Positions 7,517 through 15,260 of a DNA stretch of 22,096 nucleotides are shown piece by piece. Source of the DNA: an uncultured Xanthobacteraceae bacterium (GTDB taxonomy: Bacteria; Pseudomonadota; Alphaproteobacteria; Rhizobiales; Xanthobacteraceae); contig CATPBC010000224.1 in NCBI GenBank assembly GCA_955652195.1, forward strand, positions 1 to 22,096. The letters run 5' to 3'. Within the stretch, counting starts at the first letter, position 1; each line of letters starts with the position of its first letter. Below the pieces are notes generated by a model. That model saw only the letters and a list, made by a program, of their open reading frames with translations. It was not told where the DNA came from and did no database searches. The position numbers were made by a program, and so were the translations under genes.

Positions 7517-8661
7517 CACGCGCTCCGATAAATCAGATGGCAGCGCGGACCGAGCCTGGTGAGGATCTCATAGCCGATCGTGCCCGCCGCCGCCGCGACA
7601 TCGTCAATGCTCAGTTCGCCGCCGATCAGCGTAGCCAAATCGCCCCGGCGCACGGCGCCGTCGGGCAGATCGGTGATGTCGAGCGCAAGGAGATCCATCG
7701 AAATGCGGCCCACTATAGGACATCTTTTGCCGGCCACGATTCCCGACCCGCCTGAGCGTTCGTCACTGCCGCCACCGGCGCGTAATAGCCCGTCCGCGTA
7801 ACCGAGGGCGACCACCGCAATGCGCGAATTGCGCCGCGCCGTCCATGCGGCGCCATAACCGATCGTCTGGTCGCGTGCGACGCTGCGTATCTGCAAAATG
7901 CGTCCGGCCAGTTCAACAACAGCTTTCATTGGATTTGGCCGACTAGGGGTCGGATTGATGCCGTAAATCGCCGCACCCGGCCGCGCCAGATCGAAATGCG
8001 CCGCATCGCCGAGAAAAATTCCGGAAGAATTGGCGAGCGAAGCCGGAATGCCGGCATAGAGGGTGCGAAGCTCGCGAAACATTTTCAGCTGGATGGCATT
8101 GAGCGGGTGGTCGGGAAGCTCGGCGCAAGCAAGGTGGCTGAGCAACAGCGCAATGCCGTGATTTGGAGTGTGGACACGCGGCGCAAGCGCCGCGGCCTCC
8201 TCCGGGGAAACGCCGAGGCGATGCATGCCGGTATCGACATGCAGCGCGGCGCCGCCCTGCCAACCGCGGGCGGCGACGAATGTGTCCCATTCGGCAAGTT
8301 CGGTCATCGAGTTGATCACCGGCCGCGCGCCAAGCTCGATGAAGGCGTCCGCAGCGTCGAGTGTGAAGCCATGGAGAACGTAGATAGTGACGTGCCGCGC
8401 TCCGGCACGGACGACGCGCGCCTCCGCGAGATCCGCGACAAAGAAAGTTTTACAGCCCGCTTGCGCCAGCGCTGTGACCACCGGCTTGAGGCCAAGGCCA
8501 TAGGCATTGGCCTTCACAACCGCGGCGCATTCCACGGCGATGAGTTGGCCTGCCAGCGTCTGCCAATTGGCAGCGATGGCAGCGAGATCGATCGTCAATA
8601 TCCCGCCGGTTTCCGCCACGCCCGGCGCCGGTCCTGCGGGCATTAGTTTTTCGCGTGCCAT
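7516..8661 (-). CDS. alr: Alanine racemase
   Basis: A protein of 381 residues. It is a PLP enzyme that interconverts L- and D-alanine for peptidoglycan. The PLP lysine is Lys 50 in VVKANAYGLG, and the second catalytic base is Tyr 269 in TIGYGAAW. Other family motifs are HVDTGMHRLG (141-150), NSSG (211-214) and RPGAAIYG (227-234). The length is normal for Alr. It lies 52 nt after dnaB and overlaps radA by one base, so dnaB-alr-radA may form one transcript. The N-terminal 15 or so residues before the first beta strand are rich in Pro/Gly/Ala, and the start could be slightly internal (Met 7). Confidence 0.96.
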   Translation of the reverse strand: MAREKLMPAGPAPGVAETGGILTIDLAAIAANWQTLAGQLIAVECAAVVKANAYGLGLKPVVTALAQAGCKTFFVADLAEARVVRAGARHVTIYVLHGFTLDAADAFIELGARPVINSMTELAEWDTFVAARGWQGGAALHVDTGMHRLGVSPEEAAALAPRVHTPNHGIALLLSHLACAELPDHPLNAIQLKMFRELRTLYAGIPASLANSSGIFLGDAAHFDLARPGAAIYGINPTPSRPNPMKAVVELAGRILQIRSVARDQTIGYGAAWTARRNSRIAVVALGYADGLLRAGGGSDERSGGSGIVAGKRCPIVGRISMDLLALDITDLPDGAVRRGDLATLIGGELSIDDVAAAAGTIGYEILTRLGPRCHLIYRSA

Positions 8662-8713
8662 GTTTACCGCTTATGACCGCCGCCGCTGCGGCCGTAAAGC
8701 ACCCTGCAGTGGC

Positions 8714-10204
8714 TTAGAAGTCGCGCCGGTGCGCGGTATCGAGATTGGCGAAGCGGGTCACCGCGGCGTCGAACTGCAATTCGACCGTCCCTGTGGGACC
8801 ATGACGTTGCTTACCAATGATAATTTCAGCCTTGCCATCCACGCGCTCGCCTTCCGCCAGCCATTCCGCAAATTTCTCGCGGTTTGCCTCGGTTGGCTTG
8901 CGTATCTGATGATAGTATTCCTCCCGGAATACAAAGAGTACGACGTCGGCATCCTGTTCAATCGATCCTGATTCGCGCAAATCCGATAATTGCGGACGCT
9001 TGTCCTCGCGGCCTTCCACCTGCCGCGACAATTGCGAGAGGGCGAGAATCGGGATGTTGAGCTCTTTGGCCAGCGCCTTCAGCCGGGTCGTAATTTCAGT
9101 GATTTCCTGAACGCGCCCTTCGGCGGCACGGCGGCTCGATCCCTGCAGAAGCTGCAGGTAGTCGACGACCAAGAGATCGAGCCCGCGCTGCCGCTTCAAC
9201 CGCCGCGCCCGCGCCGCCAACTGTCCAATCGAAAGTCCTCCGGTTTCATCGACGTAAAATGGCAGGTTCTGCAGGTCGACCGAAACGTCTCTGATCTTCT
9301 CGAAATCGGCTTCCTCGATGTCGCCGCGCCGAATCTTGTTCGACGGAATTCCGGTCTGTTCGGAAATAATGCGCGTGGCCAGCTGTTCGGCGGACATTTC
9401 GAGCGAGAAGAAGCCGACAATGCCGCCATCGACGGTGACCAGGTGACCGTCGGCGCGGACCTCGCCGGCCCAAGCCCTGGCGACGTTATAGGCGACGTTA
9501 GTGGCGAGCGCGGTTTTCCCCATGCCCGGACGGCCGGCGAGAATGATCAGGTCCGAGGGCTGCATGCCGCCCATCTTGCTGTCGAGATCGGTCAGGCCCG
9601 TGGCCAACCCGGAAAGGCGGCCGTCGCGCTGGTAAGCGCGCGCCGCCATGTCAACCGCGGTCGTCAGCGCTTGCGCGAAGCGTTGAAAGCCCGCGTCGTA
9701 ACGGCCCGTCTCAGCGATCTCGTAGAGCCTCCGCTCGGCGTCTTCGATGTGCTGCAGCGGAGTAGACTCAACCGGTGCGTCATAGGCGAGGTTCACCATA
9801 TCCTCGCCGATCGCGATCAGGTCGCGGCGTACGGAGAGGTCGTAAATCGTGCGGCCGTAGTCTTCGGCATTGATGATTGTTGTCGCTTCGGCGGCAAGGC
9901 GGGCGAGATACTGATTGAGTGAAAGCCCTGCAATGTCGATGTCGCCAGGCAGGAACGTCTTGAGCGTCACCGGAGTGGCGGTTTTATTTGCCCGGATAAG
10001 TCCGCCAGCAAGCTCGAAAATACGCTGGTGGATCGGCTCAAAGAAATGCTTCGGCTCGAGAAAGTCGGAGACGCGGTAGAATGCCTCGTTATTGACGAGG
10101 ATAGCGCCGAGTAAGGCCTGTTCGGCCTCGATATTATGCGGCGCCGCGCGGAACGTCGGTTCCGGCGGAATTTGCTTGCGTGCGGTCGAATCGAAGACTG
10201 GCAT
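8714..10204 (-). CDS. dnaB: Replicative DNA helicase DnaB
   Basis: A protein of 496 residues, the hexameric 5'-3' helicase of the replication fork. An N-terminal primase-interaction domain starts at about 22 (PHNIEAEQALLGAIL). A linker leads to the RecA-like motor, with P-loop GRPGMGKT at 224-231 and Walker B LLVVDYLQLL at 344-353. The motif IPILALSQLSR and the DLRESGSIEQDAD segment follow. The frame is open to 10279, but ATG 10204 (MPVFDSTARK) is preceded by AGGA at close spacing and fits the family's usual start, so the 25-residue extension is rejected. A stretch after the P-loop helix (about 244-262, GEVRADGHLVTVDGG) looks like the insertion seen in alphaproteobacterial DnaB. A 310-aa antisense frame is treated as a shadow. 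Confidence 0.97.
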   Translation of the reverse strand: MPVFDSTARKQIPPEPTFRAAPHNIEAEQALLGAILVNNEAFYRVSDFLEPKHFFEPIHQRIFELAGGLIRANKTATPVTLKTFLPGDIDIAGLSLNQYLARLAAEATTIINAEDYGRTIYDLSVRRDLIAIGEDMVNLAYDAPVESTPLQHIEDAERRLYEIAETGRYDAGFQRFAQALTTAVDMAARAYQRDGRLSGLATGLTDLDSKMGGMQPSDLIILAGRPGMGKTALATNVAYNVARAWAGEVRADGHLVTVDGGIVGFFSLEMSAEQLATRIISEQTGIPSNKIRRGDIEEADFEKIRDVSVDLQNLPFYVDETGGLSIGQLAARARRLKRQRGLDLLVVDYLQLLQGSSRRAAEGRVQEITEITTRLKALAKELNIPILALSQLSRQVEGREDKRPQLSDLRESGSIEQDADVVLFVFREEYYHQIRKPTEANREKFAEWLAEGERVDGKAEIIIGKQRHGPTGTVELQFDAAVTRFANLDTAHRRDF

Positions 10205-10421
10205 GGTTCCTGTCAGAGGAATCGCGTGCTGTGGCCGTTTTGCGGCACGTGGCCGTAACCCGGCGATGGATCGGTCCAAAGCGGCTACTCAACATCGCGG
10301 CTCACTCAACGACAGCGGTCAAGCTGCGCAACCGCCGCTCCTTTCGATAATCGAGCGGGCGGACAATGGAAGCGTTGATTGCGGCTTTCCCCGTTACCCA
10401 CCGCACTCACCAGCGACCTCG

Positions 10422-10436
10422 AAAACCGCAATGCGG
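10422..10436 (-). terminator. Weak terminator-like hairpin after cfa
   Basis: On the minus strand CCGC-ATT-GCGG forms a 4-bp GC stem followed by TTTT, 28-42 nt past the cfa stop. The stem is short, so a role as terminator is tentative. Confidence 0.3.
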
Positions 10437-10463
10437 CACTTGACGTAGCGGCGTTGGCCGCGG

Positions 10464-11711
10464 CTATTCGCCAGCGAGTCGCAGCGGCAGCCGGTAACCG
10501 GTCTCGAGCGCGCGCAGCCGCGCCTCTTCCCGCGCGATATAATCGCGAGTAGCCGGGATGACGCCCTTTTGCTTCGCCATCTGGATCTGGAAAACGACCA
10601 TGTCTCCTTGGCGAAACGCCATTTCCGAACAGGCCAGATAGAACTCCCACATCCGTACGAAACGCTGATCGTATAGGCGCAGCACTTCGTCTCGGTGAGC
10701 GAGAAAACGCTCTCGCCAGGCCTTGAGCGTCTCAGCGTAGTGAAGCTGCAAAACTTCGACATCCGCGATGACCAGCCCGGCGCGCTCGATTATGGGAAGT
10801 ACTTCCGACAAGGCCGGAATGTAGCCGCCAGGGAATATGTATTTCGCGATCCATGGATTGGTGATGCCGGGCGGGCTGCTGCGGCCGATCGTATGCAGGA
10901 GCGCGAGCCCATTCTCCGCGAGAAGCTTCGCGCACTTGGTGAAGAAGGCGTCGTAGAACCCGACCCCGACATGTTCGAACATGCCGACCGACACAATTCG
11001 ATCGAACCGGCCGGCAACATCGCGATAGTCCAGAAGGTCAAATGTGACGTCCTGCCGGCCGCGCTCGCGGGCGCGGCTGGTGGCGCGCTGGTATTGCTCC
11101 TGTGAAAGAGTAATGCCGGTAACCCGCGCCCCGGCAATCTCGGCCAGATAAAGCGCAAGTCCGCCCCAACCGCAGCCAATGTCCAAAACCCTGACGCCGG
11201 GGGTCACCCGCAGCTTCGCTGCCAAGTGCCGCCTTTTCGCGAGTTGCGCGTCATCGAGCGATTGATCGGGGGTGTCGAAATAAGCGCAGCTATATTGCTG
11301 GTCGGCATCGAGGAATAGCGAATAGAGTCTGCCGTCGAGATCGTAGTGATGAGCGACATTGCAGCGCGCGCGGGAACGCAGGTTCAATTGCTGCAAACGG
11401 CGGAAGAGATAGCGGATAAAACGGGGCACCGCCCAATTGCGCGCCCCGATCCCGTCCTGACCCAACAACAGCGCCAGGAGATCGGCGATCGAGCCCCGTT
11501 CGATGACGAGGGTGCCGTCCATATAGGCTTCGCCGAGCTTCAACTCGGGATCGAATAGCACCCCCCGCTGTGCCGTGGCGCTGGTGAAGCGGACAGCAAC
11601 GGGGAAGCCGGTCCCGTCGCCGAACGTGCCTGTGCGGCCGCGCGCGGTCGTCACAGTCAGAGAACCGCGGCGGACAAATCGGCGCAAAAATATGAGTAGC
11701 AACCGATCCAC
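10464..11711 (-). CDS. cfa: Cyclopropane-fatty-acyl-phospholipid synthase family protein
   Basis: About 415 residues. A SAM-dependent methyltransferase of the CFA synthase / mycolic acid cyclopropane synthase family, which adds a methylene across double bonds of membrane phospholipid acyl chains. Visible features are an N-terminal SCP2-like region, HHYDLD (121-126), YSCAYF with Cys 142, SAM motif I VLDIGCGWGG (175-184), GITLSQEQY, and VSVGMFEHVG. The frame is open to GTG 11723, but GTG 11711 has GGAGG five bases upstream and gives the more typical MDRLLLIFLRRFVRRG beginning. It is divergent from the cytochrome-like gene and ends 259 nt before the dnaB start. Its exact lipid product is not predictable; some family members make methylated rather than cyclopropane lipids. 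Confidence 0.93.
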   Translation of the reverse strand: MDRLLLIFLRRFVRRGSLTVTTARGRTGTFGDGTGFPVAVRFTSATAQRGVLFDPELKLGEAYMDGTLVIERGSIADLLALLLGQDGIGARNWAVPRFIRYLFRRLQQLNLRSRARCNVAHHYDLDGRLYSLFLDADQQYSCAYFDTPDQSLDDAQLAKRRHLAAKLRVTPGVRVLDIGCGWGGLALYLAEIAGARVTGITLSQEQYQRATSRARERGRQDVTFDLLDYRDVAGRFDRIVSVGMFEHVGVGFYDAFFTKCAKLLAENGLALLHTIGRSSPPGITNPWIAKYIFPGGYIPALSEVLPIIERAGLVIADVEVLQLHYAETLKAWRERFLAHRDEVLRLYDQRFVRMWEFYLACSEMAFRQGDMVVFQIQMAKQKGVIPATRDYIAREEARLRALETGYRLPLRLAGE

Positions 11712-11716
11712 GGCCG

Positions 11717-11721
11717 CCTCC
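11717..11721 (-). promoter_or_regulatory. Strong Shine-Dalgarno deciding the cfa start
   Basis: GGAGG on the minus strand, followed by 5 nt and then GTG at 11711. It favours GTG 11711 over the open-frame start at GTG 11723, because the latter would place the GGAGG inside the coding region. Confidence 0.65.
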
Positions 11722-11739
11722 ACTCACAATGCCCGTTCT

Positions 11740-11774
11740 GCAAAGCTAGGACGCACGCTTGATCAAAGCTTTGC
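11740..11774. promoter_or_regulatory. Inverted repeat between divergent cfa and cytochrome genes
   Basis: GCAAAGCT (11740-11747) and AGCTTTGC (11767-11774) are exact inverted copies separated by 19 nt. The right arm sits in the palindrome AAAGCTTT (11765-11772). The position just upstream of cfa and 135 nt upstream of the cytochrome ATG suits an operator, but no regulator family is recognised. It could also be a leader hairpin. Confidence 0.4.
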
Positions 11775-11908
11775 CGCCTAAGTGACTGCAGCGCTTGCGC
11801 GGGTGAAGTCTTGTTATTGCCGTGATTAAAACAAATTCCTCCTTGACCAGCAATGCCGTGGCAGGCAAGGCCGCAATGCTCTCACATCGGTCGAGATTTG
11901 GGGTAAGT

Positions 11909-12559
11909 ATGGTCACGAAGTCGGGGTGGTTTGGGGGGCTCAGCGTGGTTCGGCGTCTCGCGTGGGTAATCGGACTCGGCCTGGCAACGGCGCTCGTCAT
12001 GGTGCCGGGGGCGAGAGCGCAGACCAATATCGATCGGGGCAAACCGCCGTCTGAACTGTTCGCGAATTATTGCGCGGTTTGCCACAAGACGACCCGCGGG
12101 CTTGCCACTGGACGGAACAGTCTGACGCTTTCGCTGTTCTTGCGAGAGCATTACGCGGCCAGCCGCGAGCAGGCGGCGGCGCTCGCGGCTTATGTCATCA
12201 GTGCTGGCGGTAATGCTCCCGCGCCGACAAAACCCGAGCGGGCCAAGACTGAGGAACCGAAGAACCAAGAACCCAAAACTCAGGAGTCGAAGGGCCACGA
12301 GGGCAAGCCTCGTCCGACCTCGACGGCGGCGAGGCCTGAACCGGACAAGTCCGGTGGGGACCGTCAGCCGGGGCGTGAAGAAGGTGTCCCCGCAGAGCAG
12401 GCAACCGCTCCCGCTGCGGCAGCTCCTGTGCCGAACCAAGCGCCGAGTTCGGCCGAACCTGCGAAGCCGGAGGTTGCCCCAACTAAAAGCGCGGGCGCGT
12501 CGGCCGAATCTTCGCCGGACGAGAACGCGCCTATGCCGCGCGACAATATCCCGGACTGA
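11909..12559 (+). CDS. Short monohaem c-type cytochrome-like protein with Pro/Ala-rich tail
   Basis: About 216 residues from ATG 11909; the frame is open to GTG 11822. A signal peptide is clear: basic VVRRLAW, a hydrophobic run, then VPGARA before QTNIDRG, so the protein is exported. A compact domain of about 65 residues carries the haem c site CAVCH (Cys 55, Cys 58, His 59) and ends in AAALAAYVISAGG. There is no methionine after the haem motif in this domain; His 81 in LREHYAAS is the only visible candidate for a second axial ligand. Residues after about 103 are low complexity (Pro, Ala, Glu, Lys), probably disordered. ATG 11909 is chosen because it gives a normal signal peptide length. It is the only plus-strand gene inside a minus-strand block. 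The electron-transfer partner is unknown. Confidence 0.72.
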   Translation: MVTKSGWFGGLSVVRRLAWVIGLGLATALVMVPGARAQTNIDRGKPPSELFANYCAVCHKTTRGLATGRNSLTLSLFLREHYAASREQAAALAAYVISAGGNAPAPTKPERAKTEEPKNQEPKTQESKGHEGKPRPTSTAARPEPDKSGGDRQPGREEGVPAEQATAPAAAAPVPNQAPSSAEPAKPEVAPTKSAGASAESSPDENAPMPRDNIPD

Positions 12560-12584
12560 CAGGGGATCTTCGAGCTCGATCCGC

Positions 12585-13205
12585 TTAGGCGTTGTCGGGC
12601 GAAGCTGGGGGTTCGGCTTGTTCCGCACCTTCCGTCGTGCGCGCGCTCTCGCCAGCTCCCGGTTCGAAGAACGCTTCGGCGGCAATTGCCGCGGCCTCTT
12701 GTTCAGTCGGTTCGCGCAACTGCGTCACATCCTCGCCGCGCGCAATACGGGCCGCCTCATCTTCGTTGCGAGCGACAATGATGGTGATCGAAACTTCCAC
12801 CTCAGGATGAAGCGCAATCGGCACCTTATGCTGGCCGATGGTCTTGATAGGCGCGTTCAACGCAATCTGGCTGCGGTTTAGGCGAAAACCATCATCTGCA
12901 AGCAGGCCGACAAGATCGCGCGGCGAGACCGAACCAAACAGTTGGCCGGATTCGGAGGCTTGCCGCAGCACGGTGAAATTCTTGCCGTCAAGCTTGTCGG
13001 ACACTTGTGCCGCTTCGCTCTTAAGCGTGAGCGAACGCGCCTCGAGTTCGCTTTTCATCGTTTCAAAGCGCGTGCGATTTTCCGCCGTGGCGCGGAGCGC
13101 CTTGCCGTGCGGCAATAAAAAGTTGCGGGCAAATCCGTCCTTCACGCGCACGACCTCGCCCATCTGGCCGAGCCTGGCGATGCGTTCCAGTAGAATGACT
13201 TCCAT
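12585..13205 (-). CDS. rplI: 50S ribosomal protein L9
   Basis: A protein of 206 residues. The L9 signature is at the N-terminus: [19 protein letters not shown], then [17 protein letters not shown] long connecting helix and a C-terminal rRNA-binding domain (about 75-150) follow. From about 155 there is an acidic, Ala/Glu-rich extension beyond the roughly 150 residues of E. coli L9. L9 binds 23S rRNA at the base of the L1 stalk and affects frame maintenance. The start has GAGG at good spacing, and the gene begins 12 nt after the rpsR stop, so it is the third gene of rpsF-rpsR-rplI. Confidence 0.97.
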   Translation of the reverse strand: MEVILLERIARLGQMGEVVRVKDGFARNFLLPHGKALRATAENRTRFETMKSELEARSLTLKSEAAQVSDKLDGKNFTVLRQASESGQLFGSVSPRDLVGLLADDGFRLNRSQIALNAPIKTIGQHKVPIALHPEVEVSITIIVARNEDEAARIARGEDVTQLREPTEQEAAAIAAEAFFEPGAGESARTTEGAEQAEPPASPDNA

Positions 13206-13217
13206 GCCGGCCTCGCT

Positions 13218-13469
13218 TTAGCGGATCACGTAGGGCAAGAGCCCGAGGAAGCGGGCGCGTTTGATCGCCTGGGCGAGTTCACGCTGCCTTTTTGCCGATA
13301 CTGCCGTGATGCGGCTCGGCACAATCTTTCCGCGCTCTGAGACGAAGCGCTGCAGCAGTTTGACATCTTTGTAATCGATCTTGGGCGCGTTAGCGCCCGA
13401 GAACGGACAGCTCTTGCGGCGTCGGAAAAACGGGCGGCGCCCGCCTGCGCCCTGCGGTGAAAAAGCCAT
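13218..13469 (-). CDS. rpsR: 30S ribosomal protein S18
   Basis: A protein of 83 residues. The S18 core is clear: RRKSCPF near the N-terminus, [50 protein letters not shown] in full order to the end. S18 forms a heterodimer with S6 on the 30S platform. It follows the rpsF stop by 3 nt and precedes rplI by 12 nt. The N-terminal 15 residues are rich in Gly and Arg, as in many alphaproteobacterial S18 proteins. Confidence 0.97.
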   Translation of the reverse strand: MAFSPQGAGGRRPFFRRRKSCPFSGANAPKIDYKDVKLLQRFVSERGKIVPSRITAVSAKRQRELAQAIKRARFLGLLPYVIR

Positions 13470-13472
13470 CGC

Positions 13473-13934
13473 CTAGACCTCCGTCCCGTTCTCGGCATCA
13501 TCGGAATCGTCGCGGCTGCGCCGGTCGCGCTCGCGGCCCCGGTCGCCCCCACGATCGCCACGATCGCCTCGGTCGCCTCGGTCGCGGCGGTCATCGCGAT
13601 CGCGATCGCGTTCAGTCCGGCGCATCATCGCCGACGGGCCATCCTCATGCGCGTCCACTCTGATCGTGAGATAGCGAACAACATCCTCGTTGAGCCGCTC
13701 GAGGCGTTCGATTTCATTGATCGCCGGCGGCGGCGCATCAATATCCATCAAAGTAAAATGCGCCTTGCGGTTCTTGCGGAGGCGGTAGGAGAGGGATTTT
13801 ACGCCCCAATACTCGGTCTTTTTGATCGATCCGCCGAGCCCTTCGATCACGCCCTTTAGCTGCGTGGTCAATTCGTCGACCTGCTGCGTGCTGGCGTCCT
13901 GGCGCGCAAGGTAGACGTGTTCATAAAGCGGCAT
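13473..13934 (-). CDS. rpsF: 30S ribosomal protein S6 with RD/RG-repeat tail
   Basis: A protein of 153 residues. The S6 fold occupies about 1-100 ([50 protein letters not shown]). It binds S18 and the central domain of 16S rRNA. The open frame reaches back to 14024, but [12 protein letters not shown] is the family start, so ATG 13934 is used. The tail from about 107 to 149 is almost entirely Arg, Asp, Gly and Glu, with tandem DRG triplets, and ends acidic. E. coli S6 ends in a short acidic tail that RimK extends with glutamates. Here the tail is much longer and of mixed charge. The gene heads rpsF-rpsR-rplI and is divergent from fabD. Confidence 0.96.
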   Translation of the reverse strand: MPLYEHVYLARQDASTQQVDELTTQLKGVIEGLGGSIKKTEYWGVKSLSYRLRKNRKAHFTLMDIDAPPPAINEIERLERLNEDVVRYLTIRVDAHEDGPSAMMRRTERDRDRDDRRDRGDRGDRGDRGGDRGRERDRRSRDDSDDAENGTEV

Positions 13935-14183
13935 GGCTGCCCTTTCCTTAGTCTCGTGCTCGCCCGGGCGCGAAGCCCCTCGAACCCTTCGGGAAAGGCT
14001 CGAATGCTCTGAAGGCGGGGACACCGGACGCCGGACCCGAGAGTCCTACCGTGCAAGCCATAAGGCGCATGCACGGCCGTCCGTTCAGCCCCCGGCCGGG
14101 GTCGAGCGGAAGCCGGCCTTATACGCGGCCCGCCCAGAAAGGCAAGAGACTGCACTGCCGCCGGCAGGAACTCGATGGTCGTT
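13935..14183 (-). promoter_or_regulatory. Structured leader of rpsF, candidate S6:S18 autoregulatory RNA
   Basis: No gene lies between 13935 and 14279. Read as RNA from the minus strand, two good stem-loops are present. One pairs 13994-14002 with 13981-13989 around loop CCCG (9 bp, two of them G-U on this strand only). The other pairs CCGTGCA (14049-14055) with TGCACGG (14070-14076), with an inner GCC-ATAA-GGC. Between them the minus strand carries CCGGTG (14022-14027) and repeated CCGG motifs. S6:S18 is known to bind structured leaders of its own mRNA in many bacteria. Whether this one matches that motif is unverified. Confidence 0.45.
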
Positions 14184-14214
14184 ATTTTACCGGGATTAGT
14201 CGCCTTGACATCAA
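14184..14214 (-). promoter_or_regulatory. Possible rpsF promoter
   Basis: On the minus strand TTGATG (14209-14214) and TAAAAT (14184-14189) resemble -35 and -10 boxes, but the spacer is 19 nt, longer than ideal. The site would give a leader of about 240 nt. Confidence 0.3.
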
Positions 14215-14231
14215 TGGCATCACGGTATCTT
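14205..14231 (+). promoter_or_regulatory. Possible fabD promoter
   Basis: A perfect TTGACA at 14205-14210 is followed by TATCTT at 14226-14231, with a short 15-nt spacer, about 50 nt upstream of the fabD ATG. Its -35 box overlaps the candidate -35 of the divergent rpsF promoter. The TTGACA is clear; the -10 box is weak. Confidence 0.4.
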
Positions 14232-14279
14232 TCGCCCGTTCCGGCGAGGGCGATCAATTAGCGGGGCCAATTTTAGCCG

Positions 14280-15224
14280 ATGAGCGTTGCATTCGTTTTC
14301 CCCGGCCAGGGCAGCCAGGCCGTCGGCATGGGTAAGGCTCTGGCCGACGCCTTCACCTGCGCGCGCCAAGTTTTTGAGGAAGTCGATGCCGCGTTGGGCG
14401 AGCGGCTCAGCGATACGATCTGGAACGGTCCGGCCGAGACTCTCACTCTGACGGAGAACGCACAGCCCGCGCTGATGACGGTGTCGATTGCCGCTTTGCA
14501 TGTCCTTGAACAAGAGGCGGGTCTCGACATCACGCGCGATGTCGCGTTCGTCGCCGGCCATTCGCTTGGCGAGTATTCGGCGCTCGCCGCGGCGCGATCC
14601 CTTTCGGTCGCCGATGCGGCGCGCTTATTGCGCGTCCGCGGCCAGGCCATGCAAAAAGCCGTTCCGGTCGGTGCCGGCGCCATGGCCGCCCTCATCGGCC
14701 TCGATTTGGCGGAGGCGAAATCGATTGCCACGGAAGCATCGAGCGCGGGTGTCTGCGCAGCCGCCAATGACAATGGCGGCGGCCAGGTGGTGTTGTCGGG
14801 CGCCAAGGCCGCGGTGGAACGCGCGGTGGATATTGCCAAAGCGCGCGGGGTCAAGCGGGCGATGATGCTGCCAGTCTCCGCCCCATTCCATTGTCTCCTG
14901 ATGCAGCCTGCCGCCGATGTGATGGCCGAAGCCTTGACCAGGGTCTCGGTCAAGGCGCCGCTGGTGCCGGTGGTTGCTAACGTGCCGGCGCGTCCGGTCA
15001 AGGATCCGGCAGCGGTCGTGCGCAATCTCGTCGAACAAATCACCGCTACGGTGCGCTGGCGCGAATCCGTCCTGTTCATGGCGCAGTCTGGCGTGTCGTC
15101 GTTTTTTGAGATCGGCGCCGGAAAGGTGCTGACCGGCTTGATCAAACGTATCGCCGAGGCCGCGTCGGCCGCCGCAATCGGATCGCCTGAGGACATCGCA
15201 AGGTTCAAAGCCTCGCGGGGCTGA
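14280..15224 (+). CDS. fabD: Malonyl-CoA:ACP transacylase FabD
   Basis: A protein of 314 residues. It transfers malonyl from CoA to acyl carrier protein for fatty-acid synthesis. FPGQGSQ is at 7-13, the nucleophile Ser 95 is in GHSLGEY (93-99), and the catalytic His 204 is in SAPFHC. The length is normal. No good Shine-Dalgarno is seen before ATG 14280. It opens the fabD-fabG-acpP-fabF cluster; fabG follows after 36 nt. It is divergent from rpsF, across a 345-nt region. A 311-aa antisense frame over this gene is treated as a shadow. Confidence 0.97.
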   Translation: MSVAFVFPGQGSQAVGMGKALADAFTCARQVFEEVDAALGERLSDTIWNGPAETLTLTENAQPALMTVSIAALHVLEQEAGLDITRDVAFVAGHSLGEYSALAAARSLSVADAARLLRVRGQAMQKAVPVGAGAMAALIGLDLAEAKSIATEASSAGVCAAANDNGGGQVVLSGAKAAVERAVDIAKARGVKRAMMLPVSAPFHCLLMQPAADVMAEALTRVSVKAPLVPVVANVPARPVKDPAAVVRNLVEQITATVRWRESVLFMAQSGVSSFFEIGAGKVLTGLIKRIAEAASAAAIGSPEDIARFKASRG

Positions 15225-15260
15225 GCTATTGCTGCGGCCGGAAAGGGTCAGGGTCGAAAC

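Noticed and set aside
8990..9922. Plus-strand open frame of 310 codons
   Set aside because: It is fully antisense to dnaB, which has complete helicase motifs. The translated product has no recognisable domain, and long antisense frames are common in GC-rich coding DNA.
12562..12582. Palindromic GGATC...GATCC / GAGCTC stretch between the cytochrome gene and rplI as a terminator
   Set aside because: The arms leave no workable loop and no T-tract follows on either strand.
11882..12685. Minus-strand open frame of 267 codons
   Set aside because: It runs antisense through the cytochrome-like gene and overlaps the end of rplI in another frame; its composition is Arg-rich with no domain.
13590..13612. 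GCGATCGC runs as HIP1-like genome repeats
   Set aside because: They encode part of the Arg/Asp tail of S6 and are explained by the codon repeat; HIP1 is a cyanobacterial feature.
14273..15208. Minus-strand open frame of 311 codons
   Set aside because: Antisense to fabD and rich in Ala/Ser/Thr/Arg without recognisable domains. FabD has intact catalytic motifs on the other strand.
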